This document shows, piece by piece, positions 45,312-54,639 of a DNA stretch of 64,000 bases. The stretch lies in assembly GCA_020091685.1 (NCBI GenBank), contig CM034611.1:1055261-1119260 (forward strand). The letters are read 5' to 3'. The notes beneath the pieces were generated by a model. It searched no databases, was not told the DNA's origin, and saw only the letters and a program-made list of their open reading frames with translations. Made by a program: the position numbers and the translations under genes. This DNA is from Lutjanus erythropterus. Taxonomy: Eukaryota > Chordata > Actinopteri > Lutjaniformes > Lutjanidae. Position 1 is the stretch's first letter; each line of letters begins with the position of its first letter.

Positions 45312-45942
45312 CTGGTTGCGTCGTGCGTTGCGGCCGGGCGGGGCTCTCATGGCTGCAGTGAGCTTGTTGGGGGAGGGGCTTGAAACAGAGAAGAAGAAAG
45401 TGTCAGACATGTTTGAGACGTTACAGCTCAGCTGAGGACGACGCCATTAATGTTTATTAGATTAATAAAACACTTCTTAAAATAAAAACAGCGGTATGTT
45501 CCTTTAACTCGTCTGTATTCACCTGGGGGAGGGCCCAGCGGACGAGTTGGCTGAGGTGACTCCACTCCCTCCTTCTCCATCTCCTCCACCGTTAATGGTC
45601 CCTGCTGCTGACATCACCGCTGACATCATGGCGTTGATGGAAGACAGGTCTCCTCCTCCTTCAGCTCCCATCATCCCTCCTCCTCCTCCTCCTCCTCCTC
45701 CTCCTCGATCTCCGTTCTGTAGTTTCTGTCCTCCGCTCGCTGCCTCCTCCGTCACTCCGTTGATCGCTGCATCAGGACATTTGAGAGCGTTCTCACTACA
45801 GTTCGTTGTCTTGATCTAAAATATGTGAAAATTTGAATGAGGTTTGGTGCGAACCTTTGAGGTTACTGCGTGTTTTCTCCTCTGTGAGCTCCGACTCCTC
45901 CTCGTTTATCTCCTCTCGCTGCTCCTCTGTGGAGTTCTCCAT
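22588..45942 (-). CDS. rreb1: rreb1, Ras-responsive element-binding protein 1 (18 coding exons)
   Basis: A nuclear zinc-finger transcription factor that binds Ras-responsive elements downstream of Ras/MAPK and cooperates with SMADs. Coding exons, 5' to 3': 45942-45855, 45766-45523, 45378-45312, 44209-44120, 43286-43123, 34261-34126, 34012-33861, 31523-31334, 31254-30988, 30734-30275, 30161-28412, 27929-27742, 27657-27430, 27270-27109, 26689-26534, 26272-26142, 25165-24415, 23189-22588. All junctions are GT-AG, phases match, and the sum is 5826 nt (1941 aa plus stop), somewhat longer than my recollection of human RREB1 (about 1690-1740 aa). About 16 C2H2 fingers lie in clusters. Diagnostic matches include [14 protein letters not shown] near the N-terminus, [47 protein letters not shown], and CtBP-type PLDFS and PIDLS motifs. 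The ATG has A/G at -3 and G at +4. I cannot say which teleost paralogue it is. Upstream non-coding exons are expected but not located. Confidence 0.96.
23190..24414 (-). other. rreb1: rreb1 intron 17
   Basis: A-rich on the plus strand (U-rich in the transcript), low complexity with many TAAATA words. No exon seen. Confidence 0.8.
24415..25165 (-). CDS. rreb1: rreb1 coding exon 17 (fingers 14 and 15)
   Basis: Begins [20 protein letters not shown], then two long Ser runs, the finger [17 protein letters not shown], an acidic Glu-rich region and the finger [21 protein letters not shown]. The donor GTACGC splits the TGERP linker. Confidence 0.96.
25215..25838. mobile_element. Palindromic MITE copy A (rreb1 intron 16)
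   Basis: The inner arms are inverted copies: ACAGCTTTACTTTGCTGTCA near 25250 recurs in reverse near 25600, and CCAAACCAACCAAACTCCA (25323) is answered by TGGAGTTTGGTTTGTTTGG (25545). The right end runs out to CTATCCCTTTAAGG. The left end is truncated near exon 17. No coding sequence. Confidence 0.7.
26142..26272 (-). CDS. rreb1: rreb1 coding exon 16
   Basis: Glu/Gln-rich linker ending GTGTK. The acceptor is CAGCAG, so the exon may start at 26272 or 26269, adding or removing one codon. Both keep the frame. Confidence 0.8.
26534..26689 (-). CDS. rreb1: rreb1 coding exon 15
   Basis: Finger-free acidic Pro/Ser-rich linker ([19 protein letters not shown]). Assigned by phase and junctions; sequence similarity alone is weak here. 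Confidence 0.82.
27109..27270 (-). CDS. rreb1: rreb1 coding exon 14 (finger 13)
   Basis: [19 protein letters not shown] then [19 protein letters not shown], matching RREB1 closely. Donor GTCAGA. Confidence 0.96.
27303..27338. mobile_element. MITE end fragment (copy G, rreb1 intron 13)
   Basis: Only the terminal sequence CACACTTCAAATATCTGAAC followed by TATCCCTTTAAA remains. It matches the right end of the palindromic family. Confidence 0.55.
27376..27412. repeat. (TG)18 array in rreb1 intron 13
   Basis: Perfect array; CA in the transcript. It begins about 17 nt downstream of the exon 13 donor. Confidence 0.95.
27430..27657 (-). CDS. rreb1: rreb1 coding exon 13 (finger 12)
   Basis: Ala and Gly runs from GCA and GGA repeats, then the finger [22 protein letters not shown] (CA)18 array starts about 17 nt after the donor GTAACA. 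Confidence 0.95.
27742..27929 (-). CDS. rreb1: rreb1 coding exon 12
   Basis: [15 protein letters not shown], a basic AT-hook- or NLS-like stretch, then [20 protein letters not shown], a signature of RREB1. Donor GTAGGA. Confidence 0.95.
28199..28262. mobile_element. Possible MITE fragment in rreb1 intron 11
   Basis: ATGGGCATCCTTAGG...TTGATACCAGTACTGACAC resembles a widespread short fish repeat containing GATACCAGTA. The ends are not defined. Confidence 0.3.
28412..30161 (-). CDS. rreb1: rreb1 coding exon 11 (fingers 7-11, CtBP motifs)
   Basis: The 1750-nt central exon. It holds a Pro/Ser-rich start with a ten-Ser run, three adjacent fingers ([51 protein letters not shown]), then [10 protein letters not shown], two more fingers ([34 protein letters not shown]), and the motifs QPLDFSAK and QPIDLSIP that in mammals recruit CtBP-type corepressors. 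It ends near [16 protein letters not shown]. Confidence 0.97.
30275..30734 (-). CDS. rreb1: rreb1 coding exon 10
   Basis: Finger-free, with [37 protein letters not shown] and [12 protein letters not shown], segments shared with vertebrate RREB1. A short (TTGA)n run lies just beyond its donor. Confidence 0.93.
30742..30893. mobile_element. Palindromic MITE copy F, internally deleted (rreb1 intron 9)
   Basis: Only the outer parts remain: CAGATTATTTGAAGTGTGGTT at the left and ATAATCTGAACCATCCCTTTA at the right, as inverted ends about 150 bp apart. It occupies most of the 253-nt intron between exons 9 and 10. Confidence 0.6.
30988..31254 (-). CDS. rreb1: rreb1 coding exon 9 (finger 6)
   Basis: Begins [18 protein letters not shown] and carries the finger [17 protein letters not shown]. 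Exactly 89 codons in phase 0, so skipping it would keep the frame. Confidence 0.95.
31334..31523 (-). CDS. rreb1: rreb1 coding exon 8 (finger 5)
   Basis: [22 protein letters not shown] then [14 protein letters not shown] and [12 protein letters not shown], a block very characteristic of RREB1. Donor GTATCA. Confidence 0.96.
31611..31818. repeat. Two TG arrays in rreb1 intron 7
   Basis: 31611-31670 (one CG interruption) and 31766-31818. Both are CA repeats in the transcript, upstream of exon 8. Confidence 0.95.
32690..33180. promoter_or_regulatory. Candidate conserved element with two X-boxes (rreb1 intron 7)
   Basis: Non-repetitive island in an intron otherwise full of simple repeats. It contains GCTGATTAGTGAGGATTTAC, an AGCTAAATATTCC MEF2-like site, perfect X-boxes at 32985-32998 (minus orientation) and 33048-33061, and GTGACTTATTA twice (about 33100 and 33143). 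An enhancer role is inference. Confidence 0.4.
33809..33854. repeat. (TG)23 directly after the rreb1 exon 7 donor
   Basis: CA repeat in the transcript, starting 6 nt inside intron 7. Confidence 0.95.
33861..34012 (-). CDS. rreb1: rreb1 coding exon 7 (finger 4)
   Basis: Finger [21 protein letters not shown] then HPDTALR. A UG tract ends 6 nt upstream of its 3' splice site and a CA tract begins 6 nt after its donor, an unusual arrangement treated as a finding. Confidence 0.93.
34019..34042. repeat. (AC)12 forming the exon 7 3' splice region
   Basis: UG repeat in the transcript, followed by UUCUCAG and exon 7. It replaces the usual polypyrimidine tract. Confidence 0.95.
34126..34261 (-). CDS. 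rreb1: rreb1 coding exon 6
   Basis: Completes finger 3 (HMKIHEKDP) and continues with a basic [11 protein letters not shown] stretch that is a plausible nuclear localisation signal. Donor GTACAG. Confidence 0.93.
35008..35711. repeat. ~700-bp polypurine tract with (GGAGA)n core
   Basis: Almost pure A/G on the plus strand for 700 bases, ending in about ten GGAGA units (35658-35707). The transcript of rreb1 is pyrimidine-rich here. The long Ser/Phe/Leu open frames are artefacts of composition. Confidence 0.9.
36014..36074. repeat. (AC)30 microsatellite
   Basis: Perfect array in rreb1 intron 5; UG in the transcript. Confidence 0.95.
37340..37480. promoter_or_regulatory. Candidate conserved element with CCAAT and X-box-like sites (rreb1 intron 5)
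   Basis: Balanced, non-repetitive sequence with GAGCCAATCACGG, CATAATAGGCTAATGGG and CTTGCCATGGCAAC at 37404-37417 (one mismatch to an X-box, near-palindromic). It stands between low-complexity stretches. It could be an enhancer or an internal promoter; no transcript evidence is available. Confidence 0.35.
38328..38700. mobile_element. Palindromic MITE copy B (rreb1 intron 5)
   Basis: Starts TTAAAGGGATAGTTCAGATT, then GTGTGGTTGTATGAGGTGC and CCAAACCAACCAAACTCCAT, and turns back through CAGTGGAGTTTGGTGAGTT. The right outer end is missing. Confidence 0.7.
41035..41902. mobile_element. Tol2-like hAT remnant, non-autonomous
   Basis: The left end CAGAGGTGTGAAAAA and the right end GTTACTCCACACCTCTG are inverted copies of the hAT/Tol2-type terminus CAGAGGTGT. 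Both subterminal regions are rich in TACTCGAGTAAAAGT / GTACTTGAGTAC words, as in Tol2-related ends. There is no transposase frame. The 8-bp flanks do not match, so the target-site duplication is lost or the copy is rearranged. Confidence 0.6.
42464..42547. repeat. Compound (CGCA)n(CA)n array
   Basis: CACG/CGCA units pass into a perfect CA run. Z-DNA-prone alternating purine-pyrimidine sequence. Confidence 0.9.
42798..42878. repeat. (TG)40 array
   Basis: One TC interruption; CA in the rreb1 transcript. It lies about 245 nt beyond the exon 5 donor. Confidence 0.95.
43093..43120. repeat. (TG)14 fused to the exon 5 donor
   Basis: In the transcript the intron starts GUACAC and continues directly as a CA repeat. 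Confidence 0.95.
43123..43286 (-). CDS. rreb1: rreb1 coding exon 5 (fingers 2 and 3)
   Basis: [21 protein letters not shown], linker SGERPYKC and TTNGNMHR. The final HMKIH of finger 3 is on exon 6, 8.9 kb away. The donor GTACAC is fused to a (CA)14 array. Confidence 0.95.
44120..44209 (-). CDS. rreb1: rreb1 coding exon 4 (finger 1)
   Basis: Exactly 90 nt. Encodes ICPLCDKNC then HQLTMHIRQ. The last His of this first C2H2 finger comes from exon 5. Confidence 0.95.
44458..44669. repeat. Two long CA arrays in rreb1 intron 3
   Basis: 44458-44536 and 44604-44669, separated by 67 bp. UG repeats in the transcript. Confidence 0.95.
44757..45236. repeat. ~480-bp polypurine tract in rreb1 intron 3
   Basis: A/G-rich on the plus strand with GGAGA repeats at about 44889-44925. 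Same composition and polarity as the tracts at 35 kb and 62.5 kb. Confidence 0.9.
45269..45310. repeat. (TG)20 fused to the exon 3 donor
   Basis: In the transcript intron 3 begins GUACACACAC and continues as about 20 CA units. Confidence 0.95.
45312..45378 (-). CDS. rreb1: rreb1 coding exon 3
   Basis: Short basic exon ([21 protein letters not shown]). Its donor is GTACACAC and runs directly into a (CA)20 array in the transcript. Confidence 0.88.
45523..45766 (-). CDS. rreb1: rreb1 coding exon 2 (poly-Gly, DLSSIN motif)
   Basis: Contains a run of about ten Gly from a (GGA)n tract, followed by [17 protein letters not shown], the segment shared with the mammalian N-terminus. Donor GTGAAT. Confidence 0.9.
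45855..45942 (-). CDS. rreb1: rreb1 coding exon 1 (start codon)
   Basis: Starts [11 protein letters not shown] and is acidic, ending Arg-Ser-Asn-Leu-Lys at donor GTTCGC. A tandem acceptor CAGCAG (exon start 45947 or 45944) lies just before the ATG, so this is a spliced exon with only 2-5 nt of 5' UTR and the true transcript start is elsewhere. Human RREB1 as I recall it starts later, so about 60 residues here are an N-terminal extension. Confidence 0.8.
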
Positions 45943-47172
45943 CACTGCTGAAATACCAACAAACAACACAAACTTTTATATATACATGTATTAATATTTG
46001 GATTTAATGTATAATCTCAGGTAAATCAGACACTTTGATGGGTTTTCACAATATTTCCAAGTCAAACTAAACTGATGCACCTGCAAAATAAAAGCAGAGA
46101 AAAGGAAAAGCTGTTTGGTCTGAGAACATGGACCATTTAACATCACTTAATTATGCATGTTTGCAAGATAAAAAATGTAATTTATTATTTTAGAGAAACT
46201 ATTTAAGTTGCACACATTATTTTGCTGAGTTATTTTGACATAACAATAATAAATACATCGACTATCTGTGTTAACTGATTTAAAACAAAATTCAAGTTGT
46301 ACTAACTTTATTAACTTGACTTGGCTAATTTGTTTGTTTATAATTTGTGGAAAAATTTTAGTTTGTTTTGTTTTTTTACCCCTGAGATTTAAATATTATG
46401 CAGTTTAAAATAAAAAAAGTTCTACTTGAACTCTTGATACAACCATGAAAAGTTTCAACACAACCAAAAGACAATCTGGAGCAACTTTTTGAAAGACGTT
46501 CATTATTAAAACATACATACATCAATTAAAGGAAGAAAAAAAACTAGTTGTGGCAACTTCATTTTATTCTACTTAAAAGCTTACTTTAATGCTACTGATA
46601 ATTAAGTAAATGGTAATTAAAAAATACCTTTTATTGTAAATGAACAACTACTTCCTCTGACTGACAGTAATGTGTTGGTTGAACATAATTTCATTAAAAG
46701 TTGTCAAAAACTCTGATGCAAACTGTTAGGTTCATTTTTGTGTTTTGTTTTTAGACTGTGCACAACTTATGTTTTTTTAATCAAATGAGTAATTAAGAAA
46801 ATCCAGTAAAAGATTATTTGAAACCTGTTATAAATCATCAGTAACTTCATCCTGCAGACGATTCACCAAACAAACTCCATGTCAAAAAGATCAATTTATA
46901 TGGCTGCAACTTGTACTGTACTGTAAACCGAACTAAAGATCAACTCCTTTTAAACCTTGTAGGTGTTAAAACTCATCCTCTTCTCAGTGCTTTTGTGTGT
47001 CAACTGAGGACACGTTAAATCTGCAGATTTTTGAGTGGAGGCTGGTGTGTGAGGGTTGAAGGCTGACTGAGAATAGCACAGGACCTCCGAGTGTTGGCTC
47101 CTGGCTCGCGTTAATTTCCCAGACTGCTTGTAGACGGAGGGTCTGATTTCACAGAGCAATATGCATCATGTT

Positions 47173-47425
47173 AAAGGGATAGTTTGCATTTTTTGAAGTG
47201 GGGTTGTATGAGGTACCTATCCATCCCTCAGGAGTACTGGTGTAGAAAGCTGAGCAGCAAAATGGACACTATATTTAGAATATTTTCACTGCTTACCTTC
47301 CTGTCTTTTATGACAGGAAAGTGATGTTATATAAACCAAGTATCACAAACCAACCAAACTCCACTGACAAAATCAGTAATTTTACCTCACAGAACGCAGG
47401 AGTCTACCGCAGTTTTCCACACATT
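47173..47425. mobile_element. Palindromic MITE copy C, left half
   Basis: TTAAAGGGATAGTTTGCATT, GGGGTTGTATGAGGTACC and later CAAACCAACCAAACTCCACT with TTTTACCTCACAGAAC. It stops at the palindrome centre. Confidence 0.7.
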
Positions 47426-47910
47426 TTAAAGACTTTAACAGTTTTAACAGCATCCTGAGCTGTTTCAAGTTAATTTTCTGATTTATTTTGACAGTAGAAA
47501 CATGGATGAAGATGTGATGTGAGACAACAGAGGACGGCAGCCGCAACCTTCGATCTATAAGAGGACGACTGACGGCAGCTTGGCTCAGCACCGACTGGAC
47601 CAGAGGGAACAAAATGTTTACAGTCGTCACAACACCTGTCCCTCTGCACAGAGACACACAGCAGCAGAGACAGAAATGTCTGATGGGCGATTTAGTCGTG
47701 TGACGTTTCGAGAAATGATGTGATGAAGAGAGAGATGAAGATGATGGAGGAGGAGAGGAATGAGAAAGAAGAAGGGTGTTTTCTCAGAGAGGAGAGGAGA
47801 GGAGAAGAAGAGAGCTAATTACTGTTTCCTGTTTGGCAGCCCCCACAGGAAGACGCTCTCCAGAGCTGGCCACTTCCTCCTCCAGCTCAGAGAGAGAGAG
47901 AGAGAGAGAG

Positions 47911-47944
<34 letters not shown>

Positions 47945-49434
47945 AGAGGGTGTTTGACATTCCTCGTTCAGAGAGAAACTAAGAGAAGAAAGAGAGAAAC
48001 AGAGAACGTGTGGTGAGAGAGGAGGCTCTAAAAACGATGGAAAAGTCAATGGAGTTCTGAATGAAGACGAAGACGGACGAGAAGACGCAGCAGTTAAAGA
48101 CGAAGGAAATGAGGATGAGGAGAAAAATCTCTACAAGCAAAAACGCTAGATGTGGATTTTAAATAAATCATTTTACAGACGTTTATTCAAATAGTGAAAA
48201 CTTTAAAAGGTTCACAATCCAGTTTAATAATGAAACTAAATAAATATGAATTATTATAACAACAACGACCCCACAGGATTTACAAACATCTGAACCATTT
48301 TTTAAATCTTTAGCTTATTTTAGTTTAGGACTAAAACAAATCCAGTCTGTTTCTAATAAAAATACAGATTTATTTTTATGTTGTAATTTATTCCTCCATG
48401 TATAAGTCATGAGAGAGAAATAAAAAAAGATTAAATCTGACAAAGAATAATAAAATACATGTGCAAATATAAAGAGGAATACATAAAACAAATATTTAAG
48501 CAATTTTTTTTAAAATGTGGAAATATTAAAATTAATAAAAAAATATGTTTAGAAAATGCAGAAATATAAACAAGAACAAATAAAAGAATAAATACTTTTT
48601 TTTTTAAATGTGGAAATAGAAAAATAAATAAATAAATAAAAGAATAAATAAGTAAAAATGTGGAAACGCAAAGAAAAATACATTCAATAAACAGTAAATG
48701 TGGGCATAAAGACAAATAAAATATAGAAGAATAATTGTAAGAAACTTAATATATTTTCACTTTTATTTTGTCTGGATTAAAAAAAAAGGATTTTATTGTT
48801 GAGTATATAAATGCTATATTTCTTTTTCTTTTACTTTTTTAAAATAGATTTGTTTTTTATATAATGTTATTTGTTTTTCCTTTTACTGCTCCTTGAAGAA
48901 TAAAGCTGCAAGAGTGAAAAGTAAAAGCAACAGATAAAAGAATAAGGAAAAATAAAATTAATTAAATTATATAAAAATACACAAAACAGTTTAGTAATTT
49001 ATACTAATACTAAAAAGTATGAATATATATAAACACATAACAAAATAAATGAACAAATAAATGAGAAAACAAATAAAAGTGATAATTGTTCTTTTATACT
49101 TTTAATGATATAATTTACATATTTTAAAAAAACAAAACTAAAAAATATCTATTTTACTGAATTCATACAAAGTTTCTTTATTTTATGTAACTTTTTTTAA
49201 ATTCCTAATTATCTCACATTTTACTTTTACTTTTCTGAATCCTGTTTTTCTCACAGGGATCAATAAAACTTTATTTAAACTTTAAAAGTTAACACCACTT
49301 CTTAAAACTCAAAACACAAAGTTAAATTTAATTTACAGTCGACTGAATTTAGGAGGAAACAAGATGGAGGAGCAGAGAAAGAACAGATGAGGAGAAGATG
49401 AGTGGAGCTCCGCGACTGACTGGTGACAACTGGC

Positions 49435-49488
<54 letters not shown>

Positions 49489-49517
49489 TGTGTCTGTGTG
49501 TGTGTCTCTGTGTGTCT

Positions 49518-49558
<41 letters not shown>

Positions 49559-49569
49559 TCTGTGTGTCT

Positions 49570-49610
<41 letters not shown>

Positions 49611-49660
49611 TGTGTGTCTGTGTCTGTGTCTGTGTGTGTGTGTGTGTGTCTGTGTGTGTG
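49435..49660. repeat. Compound TG/TC array with higher-order period
   Basis: About 225 bp of TG with TC interruptions. The block TCTCTGTGTGTCTGTGTCTG recurs about 52 bp apart (49505 and 49557), so the array has a higher-order unit. Confidence 0.9.
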
Positions 49661-49851
49661 CGTTGGTGCACCTGCCACGGACATGTTACAGTTTGTCATG
49701 TAAGAGCAGTGATACAAGTAGAGGTCAGTGGAAACCACACACACACACACACACACACACAGAGACACACACACACACACAGACACACACACACACACAG
49801 ATCTGAAGCTTTGCCCTGGATTGTTTTTTACATTAGCATCATTCGTCTTCA

Positions 49852-49898
<47 letters not shown>

Positions 49899-51159
49899 CA
49901 GACACTGTGATTGGCTGATGAAGTGCTCAGGCTGCACTTTTTACAGCCTGTTGAAACAAATGGTGACAGACGGCTGCAGGAGGAGGAGGAGGAGGAGAGT
50001 GAAGGATGCAGAGGAGGGGAAGATGAGGCGAGAAAGAGGGGAAATTAGGAGAGTTCAAAAGGAAGAGAAGGAAATAAAACAAGGATGGAAAGAAGGAGGA
50101 AAAGAAAAGACCAACTGCGACTAAAACAGCATGTGGGACCAGTGAAACCAACTGGGAAGGTTGGAAAGGACAATTTCTGAAATTAGCTGAGGAGTGAGAC
50201 ATCTCACTTCACTTTATCTGCCGCCATTTTCTCACAAGCGCGTGGTCTGTACTGAGCATGTGCAGATGAGATGAAGACAAAGTTACCTGGTGGAACCTCT
50301 TTATTCTCACCTGTGCTTAGACCTGCTCGGTGCTAATGTCAGTGAACTAGCTAACTAAAGAGTGATGTAGATTAGCTAACTAGTTGCGTAGTGTTTTGTT
50401 AACATTAGCTAACTTAAGATGTATACTGTATGACACTTTTAAAGGTCCCTCTTCTAACCACTTTAAAATGTTGGTTTTCTCTTCAGCGTGGATTAGCCTC
50501 GCTAATAGCAAGTAGCCAATAGGAAAGGAAAGGAGAAAAGAAAAAGTTGACTATAGTTCCAAAAGGGGAGGGACTTAGGGAGTGTCAATTGTTAGCTAGC
50601 TAGTTGCATCTACTGGCTACTGTTAGCAAAACTCTAGCTAACTACTCTACATCAATTGTTAGCTGGCTAGTTATGTCTAATGGCTAATATTAGCAAAACC
50701 TTAGCTATCTATCTAGCAACAATGCATTATATATCAGATTATGTTTAATTTATTTATTAGCTTTATGTATCCAGATTACACAGACATGTATTTTGCCCCT
50801 TATGTGTTTTTTTTATTTATAGTCTTTTATAATTATTAAAAATATCAGTGAAACTTTACTGTCAGTGACTTCATGTCATTTTGGACAATAAACTTTATTG
50901 TTTAACAGTAAGATATTCTACCTCCATTATATTTTTCCTAACAGTGTTAACCACTTTTGAGAGTTAATTGCAGTTAAAGTGTGTTGATTGATCAATCGAT
51001 TGATAGATTTTCTTTGTTTGGTTCATCCTCAGATGTGATCAAAGCCTCAGTGTGTTTTAATGCTGTCACACTGAACTGCACGTATACATGACTCAGTGTG
51101 TGTGTGTGTGTGTGTGTGAGAGCTGATGTTACTGCATCTGCTCCCAGCCATCATTCTCA

Positions 51160-51226
<67 letters not shown>

Positions 51227-51307
51227 CGCTGACATCCTGACATTCTTGCACATCCATGCAAAAGCAGAAAAAAAGGTCACCATGTGGGAGCCAGGGAGTA
51301 AATGGAA

Positions 51308-51379
<72 letters not shown>

Positions 51380-53017
51380 TGGAAAAGTTGTCTCTCTGTG
51401 CCAAAGTGCTGCAAACAAAGACTGCTGCTCCATGTATCCATCTCTTCATCACTTCATCCCCTCCTCTTCCTCTCTGCCTCCTTTAACTCTCTTTTTAAAA
51501 AGACACACACACACACACACACACACACGTAGTCTTGTTTAAAAACACCACAGAAGAAGAAGGTGCAGGTCCAGGGTGGGAAACAGCTGAGTTTCTGCCT
51601 CATTTCTTGCTCTTGGTCACACTGAGGTCAATGATTTCACAGCATGAACCTCCTGCTGTGTGTGACACCTGTGTGAAGATGTAACCCAGCGTCATTACAG
51701 AGGAGGAGGAGGAGGAGGACGGATGGATGAAGAGATGGATGGATGTGTGTGATGGAGGGGAGAGCCGAAAAGTTTCCCGTCACCTGAACCCCATAAATCG
51801 TCTCCGTCCCTGCCTCCTTTCATCTGACATGACAGCTGGGACATAAAGTCTGGACAGCAGAGACACAGCAGGGACGAGCTTCAAGTTTCCATCACTTTTA
51901 CTACAAATAAAAACTCAAATCACCTCTGGATCATAAATGACTCATTTAATCGTAGTCTCTCCATATGATTTTCTTTTCTTTTACACAACCAGCAAACCTT
52001 CTGAAATACGCTGCTTTAATCTTGTGTTGGTAGCTGAGCTGGCTAGCTAGCTACCAAACATACCAACTTGACAGTTTCAGTCTAGCGTTAGCAGTTAGCA
52101 TTGCTGGATAGAGTACAAATGCTATCTTTACAGGCTAACTACCATTATGTTAAGTCCGGTTGTATTTATCCCAAAGCATTCAGTACAGAACGTTTGGTTC
52201 AGAATGAAACGTTTCTCAATTTAGTTTTCTGTTAATCAAATGAATACTGTAAAATTAGTGTATTACACACTAAATTATGGCTTCATCTTAGTGAATGTGT
52301 AACATAAACATAAGTGCGAGCCGGACACGGAAAGCACAGGCAGCGGCTCCTGTTGTTTTCTGTTAGCTAACTAGCCGGGTTAGCTTCTGGATAAGAGTGT
52401 TATGACTGAGCCACAATTTATTTATTTATTTTTTTGCTTAATAAATTACAAAAGTGTAAGTTTTTGTTTTCATTTAGATTGTACACACCAGCTGAACCAA
52501 GACTGAACCAAACCGTGTACTTTTACTCCCCTACTTGTAAGCTAAGGAGCGCTAGCAGCTTGAGTAGCCTGCTAGCATCATTTATAGCCCCACAAGGCAG
52601 AGAGCCAGAGGCAAACTGACAAAACTGACACCTGCTGTAGAAAACAAACAGCCCCAGAAGACTCTCTGTCTCATCCTCAACTCTCTCCTCTTTCTGCTTT
52701 TAACTCTTCCTCTTTTCTTTCCTACTCTTCTCCATTTATATTTATATCAGTCTCTTTTTTGCGAGGTGGGATATTTGTTCGTGAGTCGTCCCAGGTGTCA
52801 GCTAACAGTTTGTGTTTAGCAGCAGAGACACGAGGTGAAGGATGGAGGGATGTATGGGGGAGATAGATAGAGGAGCAGAGGGGGAGGAGGAGGAGGAGGA
52901 GGAGGAGGAGGAGGAGAGGATCCGGTGACCATATGTTGGCTATTTATTACCTCCCCCTAACTGTCGCTCTCTCTGCATCGCTCCATCTATCTCACTGTTC
53001 ATCTCATTCAAAATGGC

Positions 53018-53070
<53 letters not shown>

Positions 53071-53646
53071 ACGCCCCAAAGACACACAACCAGATTCCAG
53101 TCAACATTTCTTTAAATGTACATCCAGCCTAAATTCAACCAGAGCTTCTTAGCTTTAATCTCCAACTTAAACTACAACTACCAGCAGCACCTGTAACCAG
53201 CTTCAGGGCCAGTTTATCTAATTATAATCTTTAGCAAATGGTTTCGTTGACAGCCTCTGTTGATTCAAACATATTAAAGCAAGAATGAACAACAAATATT
53301 TAAAATACTGTTAGCATCCAAAATATACCATAAAATACTAATGCTAGCACCTGAAGATGCTAACTGCTAACAAAAATATTGATTTTGTTGTTAATTTCAT
53401 CTTTAAGTTAGCAAATTAGCCATCATCCAGATAGAAAACAGGTTACTCATGTCAACCTTCAACCAGAAATCATGAGTAATGAAAACTCAGAAAATATGAA
53501 ATCACTGCTTCAGCATTAGATTTTTATTTCTTAATACATCTGGAGAGTGACATGAGCACAGAAAAGATGAAATGATGAGAAAATGTTTCTTTTCTACACA
53601 GTGGGACTGATGATTTTAAAGTTATTAATGCTACGTTAGCACCTGC

Positions 53647-54490
53647 TAGCATCTGAAGCTAATTAGCCTACATAAACTATTTGGTTCCAATGACAGGGTA
53701 CAGGTGCTAGCAGCTGAAGCTTATTAGCTTTTCTCAGCTAATGCTAACTGTCAGTGATACTGACATTTAGGCTAATCAAGCTAGCTTAGTTAGCAAACTT
53801 GATGTTTACATTTGAGTTTATTCTGGGGTTAAAAGGTCTTACGCATTATATTTTTGACATTTCACAAAGGGAATATTGTATCTTAAGCTATTTATGTTAA
53901 GGTTTGGTTAGCAGACTTTGTACCAGTGGCATAAAACGGGGTCACATTTAATATAAATTCATTTTCATCAAGTAGGCTAACTGTGTACCATCACAGAGAA
54001 CTAGAAGGCATTACCATCTGAAGCTAATTAGAACACACAGGCTAGCTTTGCTATTTGACAGAGTAGGCTACTGATGCTAGCAACTGAAGCTAATTAGCTT
54101 TAGTCAGCTAATGCTAACAGTATGTTAATGTGAAATGGCAGTGACACTGAAATTTAGGCCAATCAAGCTAAATCAGTTAGCAAAATTGGTAAGAGTGTTA
54201 ATAATTGAGTTTATTTACTGTTTAAGGGGTTTCATATAACTTTTTGACAATTATTCACAAAGGAAAATTTGTATCTAAAGCTATTCATGCTAATATTAGA
54301 TTATCAAAGTTTGCACCACTGGCATAAAACAGGGCTGCATTAACATAAAGCCATTTTCAGCAGGCTGCGTACCATCACAAGGATGTAGTGGCACTAGCAT
54401 CTGAAGCTAATTAGAATACATAAGCTAGCTCTTTGACAGAGCAGGCTACTGATGCTGGCAGCTGAAGCTAATTAGCTTAAGTCAGCTGGA
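53647..54490. repeat. ~375-bp tandem repeat, about 2.3 copies
   Basis: Copies start at 53647, 54012 and 54395 with TAGCATCTGAAGCTAATTAG or a near match. Units 1 and 2 share blocks such as ATTTAGGCTAATCAAGCTA and TGGCATAAAACGGGGT with substitutions. Unit 3 is cut after about 100 bp. Confidence 0.75.
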
Positions 54491-54639
54491 TCAACTTTTC
54501 AGCTGCAGCAGTTTAACCCAATTACTTTTCATTCCTAAAATGGCAGCTTAAAAATCAGCAGTGCAGCAAATTGTTTTTTAGAATAAGTATGAATAAAGTG
54601 TAAAATCTGTGCAATAATCAAACTTTTCTTTACACCACA

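Noticed and set aside
49349-49918. Long open frames of Cys-Val or Thr-His repeats on both strands here and at every CA/TG array
   Set aside because: Reading frames forced by dinucleotide repeats.
53647-54490. Regularly spaced direct repeats as a CRISPR-like array
   Set aside because: Units are ~375 bp and diverged in a vertebrate sequence; no short identical repeats with unique spacers.
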